Origin: Devosia sp.
GTDB taxonomy: Bacteria > Pseudomonadota > Alphaproteobacteria > Rhizobiales > Devosiaceae
Direction: 5' to 3'
DNA length: 64,000 bases
Assembly (NCBI GenBank): GCA_015234425.1
Contig: JADGNE010000043.1
Location: 103,347 to 167,346 of the forward strand
Part shown: piece by piece, positions 7,174-15,741 of the stretch
Layout of the letters: the number at the start of each line of letters is the position of its first letter
Position numbering within the stretch: position 1 is the first letter of the stretch
The notes under the pieces: model-generated
The model's input: only the letters and a program-made list of their open reading frames with translations
What the model was told of the DNA's origin: nothing
The model's database searches: none
Program-made: the position numbers and the translations under genes

Positions 7174-10100
7174 ATGACTGATATCGACGCCATCCGCGCG
7201 ACAATGCGCGCCCGCATCTACGCAGACGAGAACCAGCTGGTGCCCCAGCTGATCGAAGCCACCGGCCTTGACGAGGCGCAGCGGCGCGCCGTTTCGGCCC
7301 ATGCCGAGCAATTGGTGACGACGGTCCGCAGCGGCAACAAGCTCGGGCTGATGGAAAGCTTCCTAGCCGAATATGGTCTGGCGACCGATGAAGGCGTGGC
7401 GCTGATGTCGCTGGCCGAGGCGCTGCTTCGCGTGCCGGATGCCGAGACCGTCGATGCGCTGATCCACGACAAGGTGGGCGGTTCGGACTGGGCGAGCCAT
7501 TTTGGCGGCTCGTCCAACCAGCTGGTCAACTTCTCGTCCTGGGCGCTGAGCCTGACGGCCGATGTATTGGGCGATCCGGAAGTAGGCCCCAAGAACGCGC
7601 TGCACCGCGCGATCGCCCGTCTGGGCGAACCGGTGATCCGCACCGCGGTGGCGCAGGCCATGCGCGTTCTGGGCAGCCAGTTTGTCTTTGGCCGCACCAT
7701 CGACGAGGCGATCAGCAATGCCAAGAAGCCTGAGGCTCTGGGCTATCGCTATTCCTATGACATGCTGGGCGAGGCCGCACGCACCAGCGAGGACGCCGAA
7801 CGCTACTTTCAATCCTATGCCAGCGCCATTGCGAGCCTTGCGCCGCACTGCACTTCGGCTTCCGTGCGCGACAACCCGGGCATTTCGGTAAAGCTCTCGG
7901 CGCTGCATCCGCGCTATGAATTCGCCAAGCGCGAGCGGGTGCTGACCGAACTTGTGGACTCCACCCGCAAGCTGGCGCTGGCCGCCCGCGCTGCCAATAT
8001 GAGTTTCAACATCGATGCGGAGGAAGCCGACCGGCTCGACCTCTCGATGGAGATCATCGAGGCCGTGCTTGCAACGCCCGAACTGGCCGGCTGGGATGGA
8101 TTTGGCATCGTCGTGCAGGCCTATGGCAAGCGCGCGTTGCCGCTGATCGACTGGCTGGAAGCGACGGCCGCCCGTCTTGATCGCAAGATCATGGTGCGCC
8201 TGGTCAAGGGCGCCTATTGGGACGCCGAAGTGAAGCGGGCCCAGGTGCTGGGTCTCGACGGCTTCCCGGTTTATACCCGCAAGGCGACGACCGACGTCAG
8301 CTATATCGCGGCTGCGCGGAAACTGTTCAGCTGCGCGCATATCTACCCGCAGTTTGCCTCGCATAATGCTCACACGGCGGCAGCAGTGCTGCATCTCGCC
8401 TCCGAAGCCGGTCGCTTCAACGACAGCTACGAATTCCAGCGCTTGCATGGCATGGGCGAACGCCTGCATGAAGTGCTGCGGACCAATCATTCGACCCGCA
8501 CGCGCATCTATGCTCCGGTCGGCGCGCACAAGGACCTGCTCGCCTATCTCGTGCGGCGCCTGCTCGAGAACGGCGCCAATGGCTCCTTCGTCTATCAGAT
8601 CGCCGACGAGGATATTCCGGCCTCGCAGGTGGCCGAGGACCCGATCGGCAAGCTCCTGGCGCTCGATACCTTCGCCAACCCGGCCATCCCCGCGCCCAAG
8701 GACATCTTTGGCGGTCGGACGAACTCGGCTGGTCTCGATATCACCGACCCGGTAGCGCTGGGCGCTGTCGACGCCGAGCGGACAAAGTTCCGCGCGCACA
8801 AGTGGGTCGCAACGACGATCCCCACGTCCGCCGGTCTGGGCGAGGCCGCAGGCACTGCGGCTCCCGTGATCAATCCGGCCGATCCGCAGGATGTGGTTGG
8901 CCATGTCGTGGCGGCGACCGCAGGCGATGTGACGGCGGCCATCACGGCAGCGGCGGCATCGAACTGGGCATGGACGCCTGTCGGCAGCCGCGCAGCAGCC
9001 CTCCGCAAGACGGCTGATCTCTATGAGGCCCACCGGGCGGAGCTGTTCGCACTCCTCGCCCGCGAAGCCGGCAAGAGCTGGTCGGACGCGGTGGCCGAAG
9101 TGCGGGAGGCCGTAGACTTCCTGCGCTACTACGCGGCCCAGGCAGAGCAGGGCGAACTGGGCGCGCCGCGCGGCGTCTTCGCGGCGATCTCGCCGTGGAA
9201 TTTTCCGCTGGCCATTTTCACCGGCCAGATTGCGGCAGCCCTGGTGGCCGGCAATGCCGTGGTGGCAAAGCCCGCGCCGCAGACGCCGCTGATCGCCTAC
9301 CGCGCCGTGCAGATGATGCATGAGGCGGGTATCGCGGCAGACGCCATCCATCTGGTGCCGGGTGGCCCGGATGTGGGCACGGCCCTGACCTCGGACAGCC
9401 GGATCGCCGGCGTGGCCTTTACCGGCTCGCTGCCGACGGCGCATCGCATCGATCGCGCCATGGCGGAAAACCTCGACCCCAAGGCGCCGCTGATCGCCGA
9501 GACGGGCGGGCTCAATGCCATGATCGTCGACTCGACCGCGCTGCCGGAGCAGGCGGTGCGCGATATCCTCGCATCGGCGTTCCAGTCGGCCGGCCAGCGC
9601 TGTTCGGCGCTACGCGTGCTCTATGTGCAGGACGATGCGGCCGAGCGCACGCTGACCATGCTCAAGGGCGCCATGGATGAGCTGACGCTGGGTAACCCCT
9701 GGGATCTGGCGACCGATATCGGCCCGATCATCGACCAGCCGGCGCGCGAGAAAATCGAGAATTATCTCCGCGTGAACGCCCGTAAGGTGATCCACGCCCT
9801 CAAGGCGCCTGCCACGGGCAATTTCGTTGCGCCCAGCGTGGTGAAAGTGTCGGGCGTCGAAGAGATCCCCGAGGAAATCTTCGGGCCCGTCCTGCATGTG
9901 GCGACCTTCAAGGCCGACGAAATCGACAAGGTGATCGCGGCGATCAATGCCTCTGGCTATGGCCTGACTTTTGGCATGCACACGCGCATTTCGAGCCGGG
10001 TGAAGAAGGTGTCCGCCGCGGTCAAGGCCGGCAATATCTACATCAACCGCAACCAGATCGGTGCCGTGGTGGGTAGCCAGCCGTTTGGTGGCGAGGGGCT

Positions 10101-10557
10101 TTCGGGCACCGGCCCCAAGGCGGGCGGTCCGCACTATCTGCCGCGCTTTACCACCGGCTATGCCGAGCCGCAGGCAGGTGCGCTGACGCTGCCGGGACCG
10201 ACCGGCGAGAGCAATACGCTTTATGTTGCGCCGCGTGGGACGGTGCTCTGCCTTGGGCCAAGCGGACAGGATCTGGTGACCCAGCGCCGCATTGCTGAAA
10301 CGGCTGGTTGCGTGCCGCTGGTGGTGCCGGTTGATCTTGAGATGCTGGCAAATGCCACGACCTTTGAGGCAGTGGCGTTTTTCGGCGAGGGCGATGATCT
10401 CGCAGCCGTGCGCAAGGCCCTGGCCGGCCGCGATGGGGCTATCCTGCCCCTGCTGACGAGCCCCGGCGACGTGGCCCGACTGCAGCTCGAGCGGCAGGTG
10501 TGTATCGACACGACCGCCGCCGGCGGGAATGCCAGCCTGATGGCAGAAGCCGGTTAA
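7174..10557 (+). CDS. putA: Bifunctional proline dehydrogenase / P5C dehydrogenase PutA
   Basis: PutA oxidises proline to glutamate through pyrroline-5-carboxylate, using FAD and then NAD. The proline dehydrogenase barrel spans about residues 160-470, with SVKLSALHPRY, LVKGAYWDAE and FASHNAH; the aldehyde dehydrogenase domain spans about 545-985, with SPWNFPLAIF and the catalytic Cys810 in SAGQRCSALR. A tail of about 120 residues follows. The protein is about 1,127 residues and lacks the N-terminal ribbon-helix-helix DNA-binding domain of enterobacterial PutA, consistent with control by the divergent Lrp-type gene. GTG at 7165, ATG at 7168 and ATG at 7174 are all in frame; none has a good ribosome site, so the start is uncertain by three codons. 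Confidence 0.96.
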   Translation: MTDIDAIRATMRARIYADENQLVPQLIEATGLDEAQRRAVSAHAEQLVTTVRSGNKLGLMESFLAEYGLATDEGVALMSLAEALLRVPDAETVDALIHDKVGGSDWASHFGGSSNQLVNFSSWALSLTADVLGDPEVGPKNALHRAIARLGEPVIRTAVAQAMRVLGSQFVFGRTIDEAISNAKKPEALGYRYSYDMLGEAARTSEDAERYFQSYASAIASLAPHCTSASVRDNPGISVKLSALHPRYEFAKRERVLTELVDSTRKLALAARAANMSFNIDAEEADRLDLSMEIIEAVLATPELAGWDGFGIVVQAYGKRALPLIDWLEATAARLDRKIMVRLVKGAYWDAEVKRAQVLGLDGFPVYTRKATTDVSYIAAARKLFSCAHIYPQFASHNAHTAAAVLHLASEAGRFNDSYEFQRLHGMGERLHEVLRTNHSTRTRIYAPVGAHKDLLAYLVRRLLENGANGSFVYQIADEDIPASQVAEDPIGKLLALDTFANPAIPAPKDIFGGRTNSAGLDITDPVALGAVDAERTKFRAHKWVATTIPTSAGLGEAAGTAAPVINPADPQDVVGHVVAATAGDVTAAITAAAASNWAWTPVGSRAAALRKTADLYEAHRAELFALLAREAGKSWSDAVAEVREAVDFLRYYAAQAEQGELGAPRGVFAAISPWNFPLAIFTGQIAAALVAGNAVVAKPAPQTPLIAYRAVQMMHEAGIAADAIHLVPGGPDVGTALTSDSRIAGVAFTGSLPTAHRIDRAMAENLDPKAPLIAETGGLNAMIVDSTALPEQAVRDILASAFQSAGQRCSALRVLYVQDDAAERTLTMLKGAMDELTLGNPWDLATDIGPIIDQPAREKIENYLRVNARKVIHALKAPATGNFVAPSVVKVSGVEEIPEEIFGPVLHVATFKADEIDKVIAAINASGYGLTFGMHTRISSRVKKVSAAVKAGNIYINRNQIGAVVGSQPFGGEGLSGTGPKAGGPHYLPRFTTGYAEPQAGALTLPGPTGESNTLYVAPRGTVLCLGPSGQDLVTQRRIAETAGCVPLVVPVDLEMLANATTFEAVAFFGEGDDLAAVRKALAGRDGAILPLLTSPGDVARLQLERQVCIDTTAAGGNASLMAEAG

Positions 10558-10566
10558 AACTGAACG

Positions 10567-10602
10567 AAAGGGGCGGGGGAAATTCTCCCGCCCTTTTCTT
10601 TT
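10567..10602 (+). terminator. Rho-independent terminator after putA
   Basis: GGGGCGGGGG and TCTCCCGCCC form a GC-rich stem with a short A/T loop, followed by TTTTCTTTT. It lies ten bases after the putA stop. Confidence 0.85.
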
Positions 10603-10668
10603 GGGTGGGAGGCGGGGACGCGAGGTGGTCAACGCATATGAAAATGGGCGGAGGCCGGGGGCACGCTA

Positions 10669-10774
10669 CCCCCACCTAACCTCCCCCTGATAGGGGGAGG
10701 GACGCATCGAGTTTGGTGTGAAGCTGGTGAGCCCCGGAGAACTCCTCCCCTTGTCAGGGGAGGTTGGGTGGGGG
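10669..10774. repeat. Intergenic palindromic repeat, copy 2
   Basis: The left arm CCCCCACCTAACCTCCCCC (10669 on) matches, in reverse complement, the right arm TCAGGGGAGGTTGGGTGGGG (10754-10773) with very few mismatches. The spacer begins GGGACGCATCGAGTTTGG, close to the copy-1 spacer GCATCGCGTTTGG. It sits between the putA terminator and the GAF-domain gene; no coding sequence is seen in this gap. Confidence 0.8.
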
Positions 10775-10795
10775 TGGACTTAAAAACCCAAAAAA

Positions 10796-11290
10796 TCAGG
10801 CGCGCAGGGCGACCAGCATGGCGAGCTTGGCGGGGATCGAAATGAGATCGCGGATCTGCTGCACGCGTTCGGGGGTGTAGTAGTCGGTGACGTCGAGCAT
10901 GTTGACGGTGCCGACCAGCACGTCGCCGACGATAACGGGCATGTTGACCACCGACTGGCAGCCGAGCGAGTTGATCAGCTCATGATCGAAGAAGACCTTG
11001 GCGATGTCTTCGATGGTGTTGGCGACGAAATATTCGCGGCGACCGTGCACTACGTCGAACCAGGGGCCGTAGTTGAGCGGCTTGGTGCCGGAGGCCGGGT
11101 AATTGGCGGCATCGCTGGTATAGGCGCGGCGCGACAGCTCGGCGGCCATATCCACCTGCATAACGGTGAAGAGCTTTGCGCCGACGGTCGCCTGAACGAG
11201 GGTCTGGAGGGCGGTGAACGCCTGCTCGGCAGTCTTTGCCTTGGCGATTGCCACGTCGAAAGTGGCGAGAGCGGCCTGGTGGTCAGTCAT
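10796..11290 (-). CDS. GAF-domain protein
   Basis: A 164-residue protein made almost wholly of one GAF domain, a fold that binds small molecules. Recognisable pieces are FTALQTLVQATVGAKLFTVMQ near the start (reduced here to its pattern) and SVVNMPVIVGDVLVGTVNML toward the end. There is no attached catalytic or DNA-binding domain. Start chosen at the ATG at 11290; the frame is open further upstream but that part is repeat-derived. It lies 103 bases after the last gene of a dipeptide-type ABC operon on the same strand and may sense a substrate. It is not a free methionine sulfoxide reductase on present evidence, since only one cysteine is seen. Confidence 0.75.
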   Translation of the reverse strand: MTDHQAALATFDVAIAKAKTAEQAFTALQTLVQATVGAKLFTVMQVDMAAELSRRAYTSDAANYPASGTKPLNYGPWFDVVHGRREYFVANTIEDIAKVFFDHELINSLGCQSVVNMPVIVGDVLVGTVNMLDVTDYYTPERVQQIRDLISIPAKLAMLVALRA

Positions 11291-11353
11291 TTTGGCTAGT
11301 CCTTGGTCGTGAAAACGTGTGGCATGGAGAGGCTTGCGGCCCTCCACTGCCGG

Positions 11354-11387
11354 TCCCGCCCCGGGTAGGGGGAGGGGATAGGATTGG
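11354..11387. repeat. Fragment of the intergenic palindromic repeat
   Basis: CCGCCCCGGGTAGGGGGAGG resembles the inner hairpin of copy 1 (CTGGTAGGGGGAGGGG), but no matching far arm is seen. It lies between the ATPase gene and the GAF gene. Probably a decayed or partial copy. Confidence 0.4.
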
Positions 11388-11393
11388 CTCCGG

Positions 11394-12128
11394 TCAGCCG
11401 CCTTCGGTGGCGGCGAGCAGCTCCATGGAGTAGGGCTCGTTGAGCTTGCCGGCCTTGAGCTGGGCCACGTCAGCGACTTCCACGATCCGGCCGTGGCGCA
11501 TGACGGCGAGGCGATCACAGAGGAAGCTGACGACGGGCAGATTGTGCGTCACCATGAGATAAGTGAGGTTCTGCTCGCGGCGGAGGCGCTTGAGGAGATT
11601 GAGGATTTCCGCCTGAACCGAAACGTCGAGCGCCGAGGTCGGCTCATCGAGCAGCAGCACTTTTGGCTCGAGCATCAGCGCCCGGGCGATGGCGACGCGC
11701 TGGCGCTGGCCGCCGGATAGCTGATGGGGAAAGCGGAACCGGAAGCGCTGGTCGAGACCGACCGAACGCAGGACCGCGTCGACGCGCTCGCCACGATTGC
11801 CGATGCCGTGGATGGCCAAAGGCTCGGTGAGGGCTGCGTCGATGGTTTTGCGCGGGTGGAGCGAGCCATAGGGGTCCTGGAACACCATCTGGACCTGACG
11901 CGACACGGCGCGATCAATCTTGTGATTGCGCGGCTGGCCGAGGACGGAAATCTCGCCCGTCCACTCCGGGGCAAGCCCGGCTATGGCGCGCAAAATGGTC
12001 GACTTTCCCGAGCCGCTTTCCCCGACGAGGGCAAAGCTCTCGCCTTCGGGGATGGACAGGGTGACATCATGGACGACCTTGCTGTCGCCATAGGAAATGT
12101 CGAGGTTCTTGAGGTCGATAGCGATCAT
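11394..12128 (-). CDS. Dipeptide/oligopeptide ABC importer ATPase, DppF type
   Basis: Cytoplasmic ATPase of a peptide-class importer, 244 residues: Walker A GESGSGKSTIL (about 36-46), signature LSGGQRQRVAIARAL, Walker B VLLLDEPTSALDVSVQ. It is shorter than typical DppF (about 330) because the C-terminal oligopeptide-transporter extension is missing; the end, GKLNEPYSMELLAA, is only a remnant. The start at ATG 12128 overlaps the dppD stop as ATGA; an ATG at 12140 is also in frame. It is the fourth of four transport genes on this strand. Confidence 0.9.
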   Translation of the reverse strand: MIAIDLKNLDISYGDSKVVHDVTLSIPEGESFALVGESGSGKSTILRAIAGLAPEWTGEISVLGQPRNHKIDRAVSRQVQMVFQDPYGSLHPRKTIDAALTEPLAIHGIGNRGERVDAVLRSVGLDQRFRFRFPHQLSGGQRQRVAIARALMLEPKVLLLDEPTSALDVSVQAEILNLLKRLRREQNLTYLMVTHNLPVVSFLCDRLAVMRHGRIVEVADVAQLKAGKLNEPYSMELLAATEGG

Positions 12129-12961
12129 GTGCCGGCCCATTGTGTCCGGTCGAGCACCGGCAGTTCATCTCTGACTTCGTCGATGACAGGCATGGCCGCG
12201 AGCAGGCCCCGCGTGTAGGGGTGCTGTGCCTTGTCGAGGTCACCGGCAGCGCATTCTTCCACCACGCGGCCCGAATTCATCACCAGCACGCGGTCGCAAT
12301 AGCGGCGGACGAGCGCCAGGTCATGGCTGATGAGGATGAGGCCCATGCCCTTGCGGGTGACAAGATCGTCGATGATGTCGAGCACCTGGGCCTGGACGGA
12401 AACGTCGAGCGCCGAAGTGGGCTCATCGGCGATGAGCAGTTCGGGTTCGGGGATCAGCATCATGGCGATCATGATGCGCTGGCCCATGCCGCCCGAAACC
12501 TCGTGGGGGTAAAGCTTGGCGACGCGCTGGGGGTCGTTGATGCGGACGGCGCGCAGCATTTCGAGCACGCGAGCCTGCACATCGCGGCGCGGCAGCTTCT
12601 GGTGCGTGACGAGCGCCTCGGCGATCTGCTCGCCCACGGTCATCACCGGATTGAGCGAGAATTTGGGGTCCTGCATGACCATGGAAATGCGGGCGCCACG
12701 GATCGAGCGCATCTGCTTTTCGCTCTGGGCGAGAATGTCGATGCCTTCAAAGCTGAGCTTGTCGGCGGTTACCTCGCCCGGCTTGCGGATGAGCTTGAGG
12801 ATCGAGCGGCCGGTCATGGATTTTCCGGAGCCAGATTCGCCCACAATGCCCAGACGTTCGCGGCCGAGGGTGAAGGAGAGGCCCTTCACCACTTCGACGC
12901 GGCCCGAATGGGTCGGGAAGGAGACGCGCAGATTTTCGACTTCGAGAAGGGGCTTGGTCAT
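12125..12961 (-). CDS. Dipeptide/oligopeptide ABC importer ATPase, DppD type
   Basis: Second ATPase of the importer, 278 residues: Walker A GESGSGKSMTG (about 41-51), signature VSGGMGQRIMIAMML, Walker B LLIADEPTSALDVSVQ, H-loop LISHDLALV, and the peptide-importer tail QHPYTRGLLAAMP. The signature is SGGMGQR, as in DppD, not SGGQRQR. The frame stays open far upstream into the permease gene; the true start is the ATG at 12961, which overlaps the dppC stop by one base (TGATG). Coupled translation with both neighbours is likely. Confidence 0.92.
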   Translation of the reverse strand: MTKPLLEVENLRVSFPTHSGRVEVVKGLSFTLGRERLGIVGESGSGKSMTGRSILKLIRKPGEVTADKLSFEGIDILAQSEKQMRSIRGARISMVMQDPKFSLNPVMTVGEQIAEALVTHQKLPRRDVQARVLEMLRAVRINDPQRVAKLYPHEVSGGMGQRIMIAMMLIPEPELLIADEPTSALDVSVQAQVLDIIDDLVTRKGMGLILISHDLALVRRYCDRVLVMNSGRVVEECAAGDLDKAQHPYTRGLLAAMPVIDEVRDELPVLDRTQWAGT

Positions 12962-13863
12962 CAGCTCTTGCCCTCGTTCTTGGGGTCCAAAACATCGCGA
13001 AGCCCGTCGCCGAGGAAGCAGAAGCCGAGCGAGACGATGATGATGGCAAAGCCCGGCATGGTCGCAACCCACCACTGGTCGAGGATGAAGGTGCGGCCGC
13101 GCGAGATCATTGCGCCCCATTCGGGCAGCGGCGGCTGGGCGCCGAGGCCGATGAAGCCGAGACCGGCCGCGGTTAGGATCACGCCGGCCATGTCGAGGGT
13201 GACGCGCACGATCATTGAGGACGTGCAGAGCGGCAGGATGTGCTGGACGATGACGCGGATCGGGCCACCACCGGCCAGCTGCACGGCCGAGATATATTCG
13301 GCATTGCGGATGGTCAGCGTTTCGGCGCGGGCAATACGCGCATAGGCGGGCCAGGAGGTGATGGCGATGGCGATGATGGCATTGTTGATGCCCGGGCCAA
13401 GCGCGGCGACGAAGGCGAGGGCCAGGATCAACTTGGGCAGCGACAGGAAGATGTCGGTAAAGCCCATGAGGATCCGGTCGACCCAGCCGCCGAAATAGCC
13501 GGCGATGGCGCCGATGAAGAGGCCGAGGGGCGCCGAGATCAGGGCCACAAGCAGAACGATGGTCAGCGTGATCTGGGACCCGTAGACGACGCGCGAGAAG
13601 ATATCGCGGCCAAGCTCGTCTGTGCCCATCCAGTGGTCGCCCGAGGGCGGGAGCAGGCGATTGCCGAGGTTCTGCCCGGTGGGTGAGTAGGGGGCGATCC
13701 ACGGAGCAAAGGCGGCCGTGAGCAGCAGGACGAGGATGATCAGCCCGCCGAGGACGGAGAGCGGATTGCGCAGCAGGGCTGTCAGGACGCGATAGGCGCG
13801 TCCCGCATTGGCTTGCCAGCGGGAGGTGGGGCTATCGGCAAGGAGCCAGTCGCGAGTGGTCAT
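12961..13863 (-). CDS. Dipeptide/oligopeptide ABC importer permease, DppC type
   Basis: A 300-residue inner-membrane permease. It has the N-terminal cytoplasmic stretch and first membrane helix of DppC (LSVLGGLIILVLLLTAAFA), the characteristic HWMGTDELGRDIFSRV segment (about residues 96-111), and five further membrane helices. The segment ARAETLTIRNAEYISAVQLA contains the coupling-loop region. It overlaps the DppB gene by one base at its start and the DppD gene at its end. It would form the channel with DppB. Confidence 0.93.
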   Translation of the reverse strand: MTTRDWLLADSPTSRWQANAGRAYRVLTALLRNPLSVLGGLIILVLLLTAAFAPWIAPYSPTGQNLGNRLLPPSGDHWMGTDELGRDIFSRVVYGSQITLTIVLLVALISAPLGLFIGAIAGYFGGWVDRILMGFTDIFLSLPKLILALAFVAALGPGINNAIIAIAITSWPAYARIARAETLTIRNAEYISAVQLAGGGPIRVIVQHILPLCTSSMIVRVTLDMAGVILTAAGLGFIGLGAQPPLPEWGAMISRGRTFILDQWWVATMPGFAIIIVSLGFCFLGDGLRDVLDPKNEGKS

Positions 13864-14936
13864 TAGCGTGCCCTCGGGTCGAGGACGCGGTAGAGCACGT
13901 CGGAGACCTTGTTGATGAAAATGAAGACGGCGCCGATCACCAGGGTCGAGCCGAGCACGGCATTCATGTCGGCGTTGAGGAGCGCCGTGGTGAGGTAATT
14001 GCCGATACCGGGCCAGGAGAACACGGTCTCGATCATCACCGAACCTTCGAGCAGGCCGGCGTAGGAGAGGCCGATGACGGTGATCAGCGGAACCCGGATC
14101 GGATTGAAGGCGTGGCGCCAGATGACGATCCGCTCGGGCACGCCCTTGACGCGCGCCGTGGTGACGAACTCCTGGTTGAGCTGGTCGAGCATGAAGCTGC
14201 GCGTCATGCGGGCGATATAGGCAAGGCTAAAGAAGCCGAGCACCGACGCCGGCAGGATGATGTGCCAGACGGCATTCCAGAAAATATCGATCTCGCCGCG
14301 GATGAGGCTGTCGATCAGGATCATGCCGGTGACCGGTTGGACAAGGCCATCATAGAAGATGTCGAGCCGGCCCGGTCCGCCGACCCAGCGCAGGCGGGCG
14401 TAAAAGAGCGCGAGGCCGACCAGACCAAGCCAGAAGGCCGGCACTGAATAGCCGAGCAGGCCGACGACACGGATCGCCTGATCGAGCCAGCTGCCCTGCC
14501 GGGCGGCGGCGGTCACCCCGAGCGGTACGCCAAGGGCAACGCCGATGAGGATACCGAGCGTTGCCATTTCAAACGTGGCCGGGAAAAACCGGCTGAGGTC
14601 CTCGGCAACGGGGCGTCCTGTCGAGACGGAGCGGCCGAGGTCGCCGGTCAGCACATTGCCCACATAGGAGATGAACTGCTCATAGAGCGGGCGGTCGAGA
14701 CCCATGGCGCTGGCAGCAGCATCATATTGCGCCTGCGTGGCGCGATCGCCGACCACCGAGAGCACCGGATCGATGGGGATCACCCGGCCGATGAAGAAGG
14801 TGATGGCCATGAGGCCAAGAAAAGTGAGGAAAAGCGTGATGAGGAAGCCGGCAATGGCCGAAAAGCGCCGTCCGAGACGCTTTTTCGGGGCTGCGGCAGC
14901 GGGCGCTACTTCCATGGAGGGCTGATCAACGCTCAC
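13863..14936 (-). CDS. Dipeptide/oligopeptide ABC importer permease, DppB type
   Basis: First gene of the minus-strand transport operon, 357 residues, somewhat longer than the usual 310-340 because of a 30-residue polar N-terminus. A first membrane helix (FLITLFLTFLGLMAITFFIG) precedes a periplasmic domain with VGNVLTGDLGRSVSTGRPV, a DppB hallmark, and five more helices; the end has SWPGIGNYL. It is divergent from the XRE-cupin regulator, 130 bases away. The matching binding protein is in the divergent operon, so the importer is made from two transcripts. Confidence 0.92.
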   Translation of the reverse strand: MSVDQPSMEVAPAAAAPKKRLGRRFSAIAGFLITLFLTFLGLMAITFFIGRVIPIDPVLSVVGDRATQAQYDAAASAMGLDRPLYEQFISYVGNVLTGDLGRSVSTGRPVAEDLSRFFPATFEMATLGILIGVALGVPLGVTAAARQGSWLDQAIRVVGLLGYSVPAFWLGLVGLALFYARLRWVGGPGRLDIFYDGLVQPVTGMILIDSLIRGEIDIFWNAVWHIILPASVLGFFSLAYIARMTRSFMLDQLNQEFVTTARVKGVPERIVIWRHAFNPIRVPLITVIGLSYAGLLEGSVMIETVFSWPGIGNYLTTALLNADMNAVLGSTLVIGAVFIFINKVSDVLYRVLDPRAR

Positions 14937-15028
14937 GCGAAAACCTCTTGTAGAAACAAAAACTTATCGCCGCAGAATAACCATCCTGCGGAGCGGGAAA
15001 CCTTGATATTTCCCTTTCACCATACAAG

Positions 15029-15056
15029 AAACTTTGCTTATATCAAAAAAACTTTG
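15029..15056. promoter_or_regulatory. Candidate operator: AAACTTTG direct repeats
   Basis: AAACTTTG occurs at 15029-15036 and again at 15049-15056, exactly 20 bases apart (about two helical turns), inside the 130-base divergent region between the dppB-type gene and the XRE-cupin gene and close to the latter's start at 15067. A dimeric HTH protein such as the neighbouring regulator could bind here. Seen directly; function inferred. Confidence 0.4.
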
Positions 15057-15066
15057 GTGAGGGATA

Positions 15067-15741
15067 ATGGCGCAAGAGGCCACTGCAAGAGCGCAAGGAG
15101 AGCATCCGAAAGTGGGCGCGTTGATCCGCGCTCGCCGGCGCCAGCAGCACATGACCCTGATGCAATTGGGTGAGGCGGCGGACGTCTCGGTTGGATATCT
15201 CAGCCAGGTGGAGCGTGACCATGCGACACCTTCTCTGGGCACGCTGGCGCAGGTTGCCCGGGCCCTCGGGGTCTCCATCGACTACTTCATTTCCGCGCCA
15301 GCCACGCATAACGCCCTGACCCGCACGGGCGAGCGCAACCGTTTTTCGATCGATGGATCATCGGTTGTCTATGAGCGGCTTGGGGCCGACTTTCCCGGCA
15401 ATCAGCTCTCGAGTTTTCTCATGACCGTGCCGCCGGGCTATCGCTCGGAGACAGTCGCCCACGAAGGGGAAGAGATTCTCTTCGTGCTCGAAGGCGCGAT
15501 CACCCAGCGGCTCGACGGCGAGGACATGGTGATGAATGCCGGCGACAGCCTGCATTTTCGCGGCAATCGCCCCCATTCCTGGTCCAACCACACAGATCAG
15601 CCTGCGCGTCTCCTGTGGACGGGCACGCTCGCACTCTTCCGTTCGACGGCCCGACCACCACGGTCAGCCACGACGAAGCCAAAACCCGGCATCAATAAGC
15701 CGGCTAACAAAAAAATCACCCCTAAGGAGAAACGCACATGA
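15067..15741 (+). CDS. XRE-family regulator with C-terminal cupin domain
   Basis: A 224-residue regulator. Residues about 18-72 are an XRE helix-turn-helix (MTLMQLGEAADVSVGYLSQ then VARALGVSIDYF); residues about 110-195 are a cupin (HEGEEILFVLEGAI, AGDSLHFRGNRPHSW), likely the effector-binding part. The basic, Pro/Lys-rich tail is unusual. The stop overlaps the start of the binding-protein gene as ATGA, so the two are translated together, and the permease operon is divergent. This makes it the likely local regulator of peptide or amino-acid uptake. A pair of AAACTTTG repeats just upstream may be its site. Confidence 0.88.
   Translation: MAQEATARAQGEHPKVGALIRARRRQQHMTLMQLGEAADVSVGYLSQVERDHATPSLGTLAQVARALGVSIDYFISAPATHNALTRTGERNRFSIDGSSVVYERLGADFPGNQLSSFLMTVPPGYRSETVAHEGEEILFVLEGAITQRLDGEDMVMNAGDSLHFRGNRPHSWSNHTDQPARLLWTGTLALFRSTARPPRSATTKPKPGINKPANKKITPKEKRT

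Noticed and set aside
7363-9444. A 693-codon open frame antisense to putA
   Set aside because: Arg/Gly/His-rich shadow of a high-GC gene with no recognisable motif; putA is certain on the plus strand.
10796-11290. GAF protein as free methionine-R-sulfoxide reductase
   Set aside because: That enzyme needs several conserved cysteines; only one is seen here.
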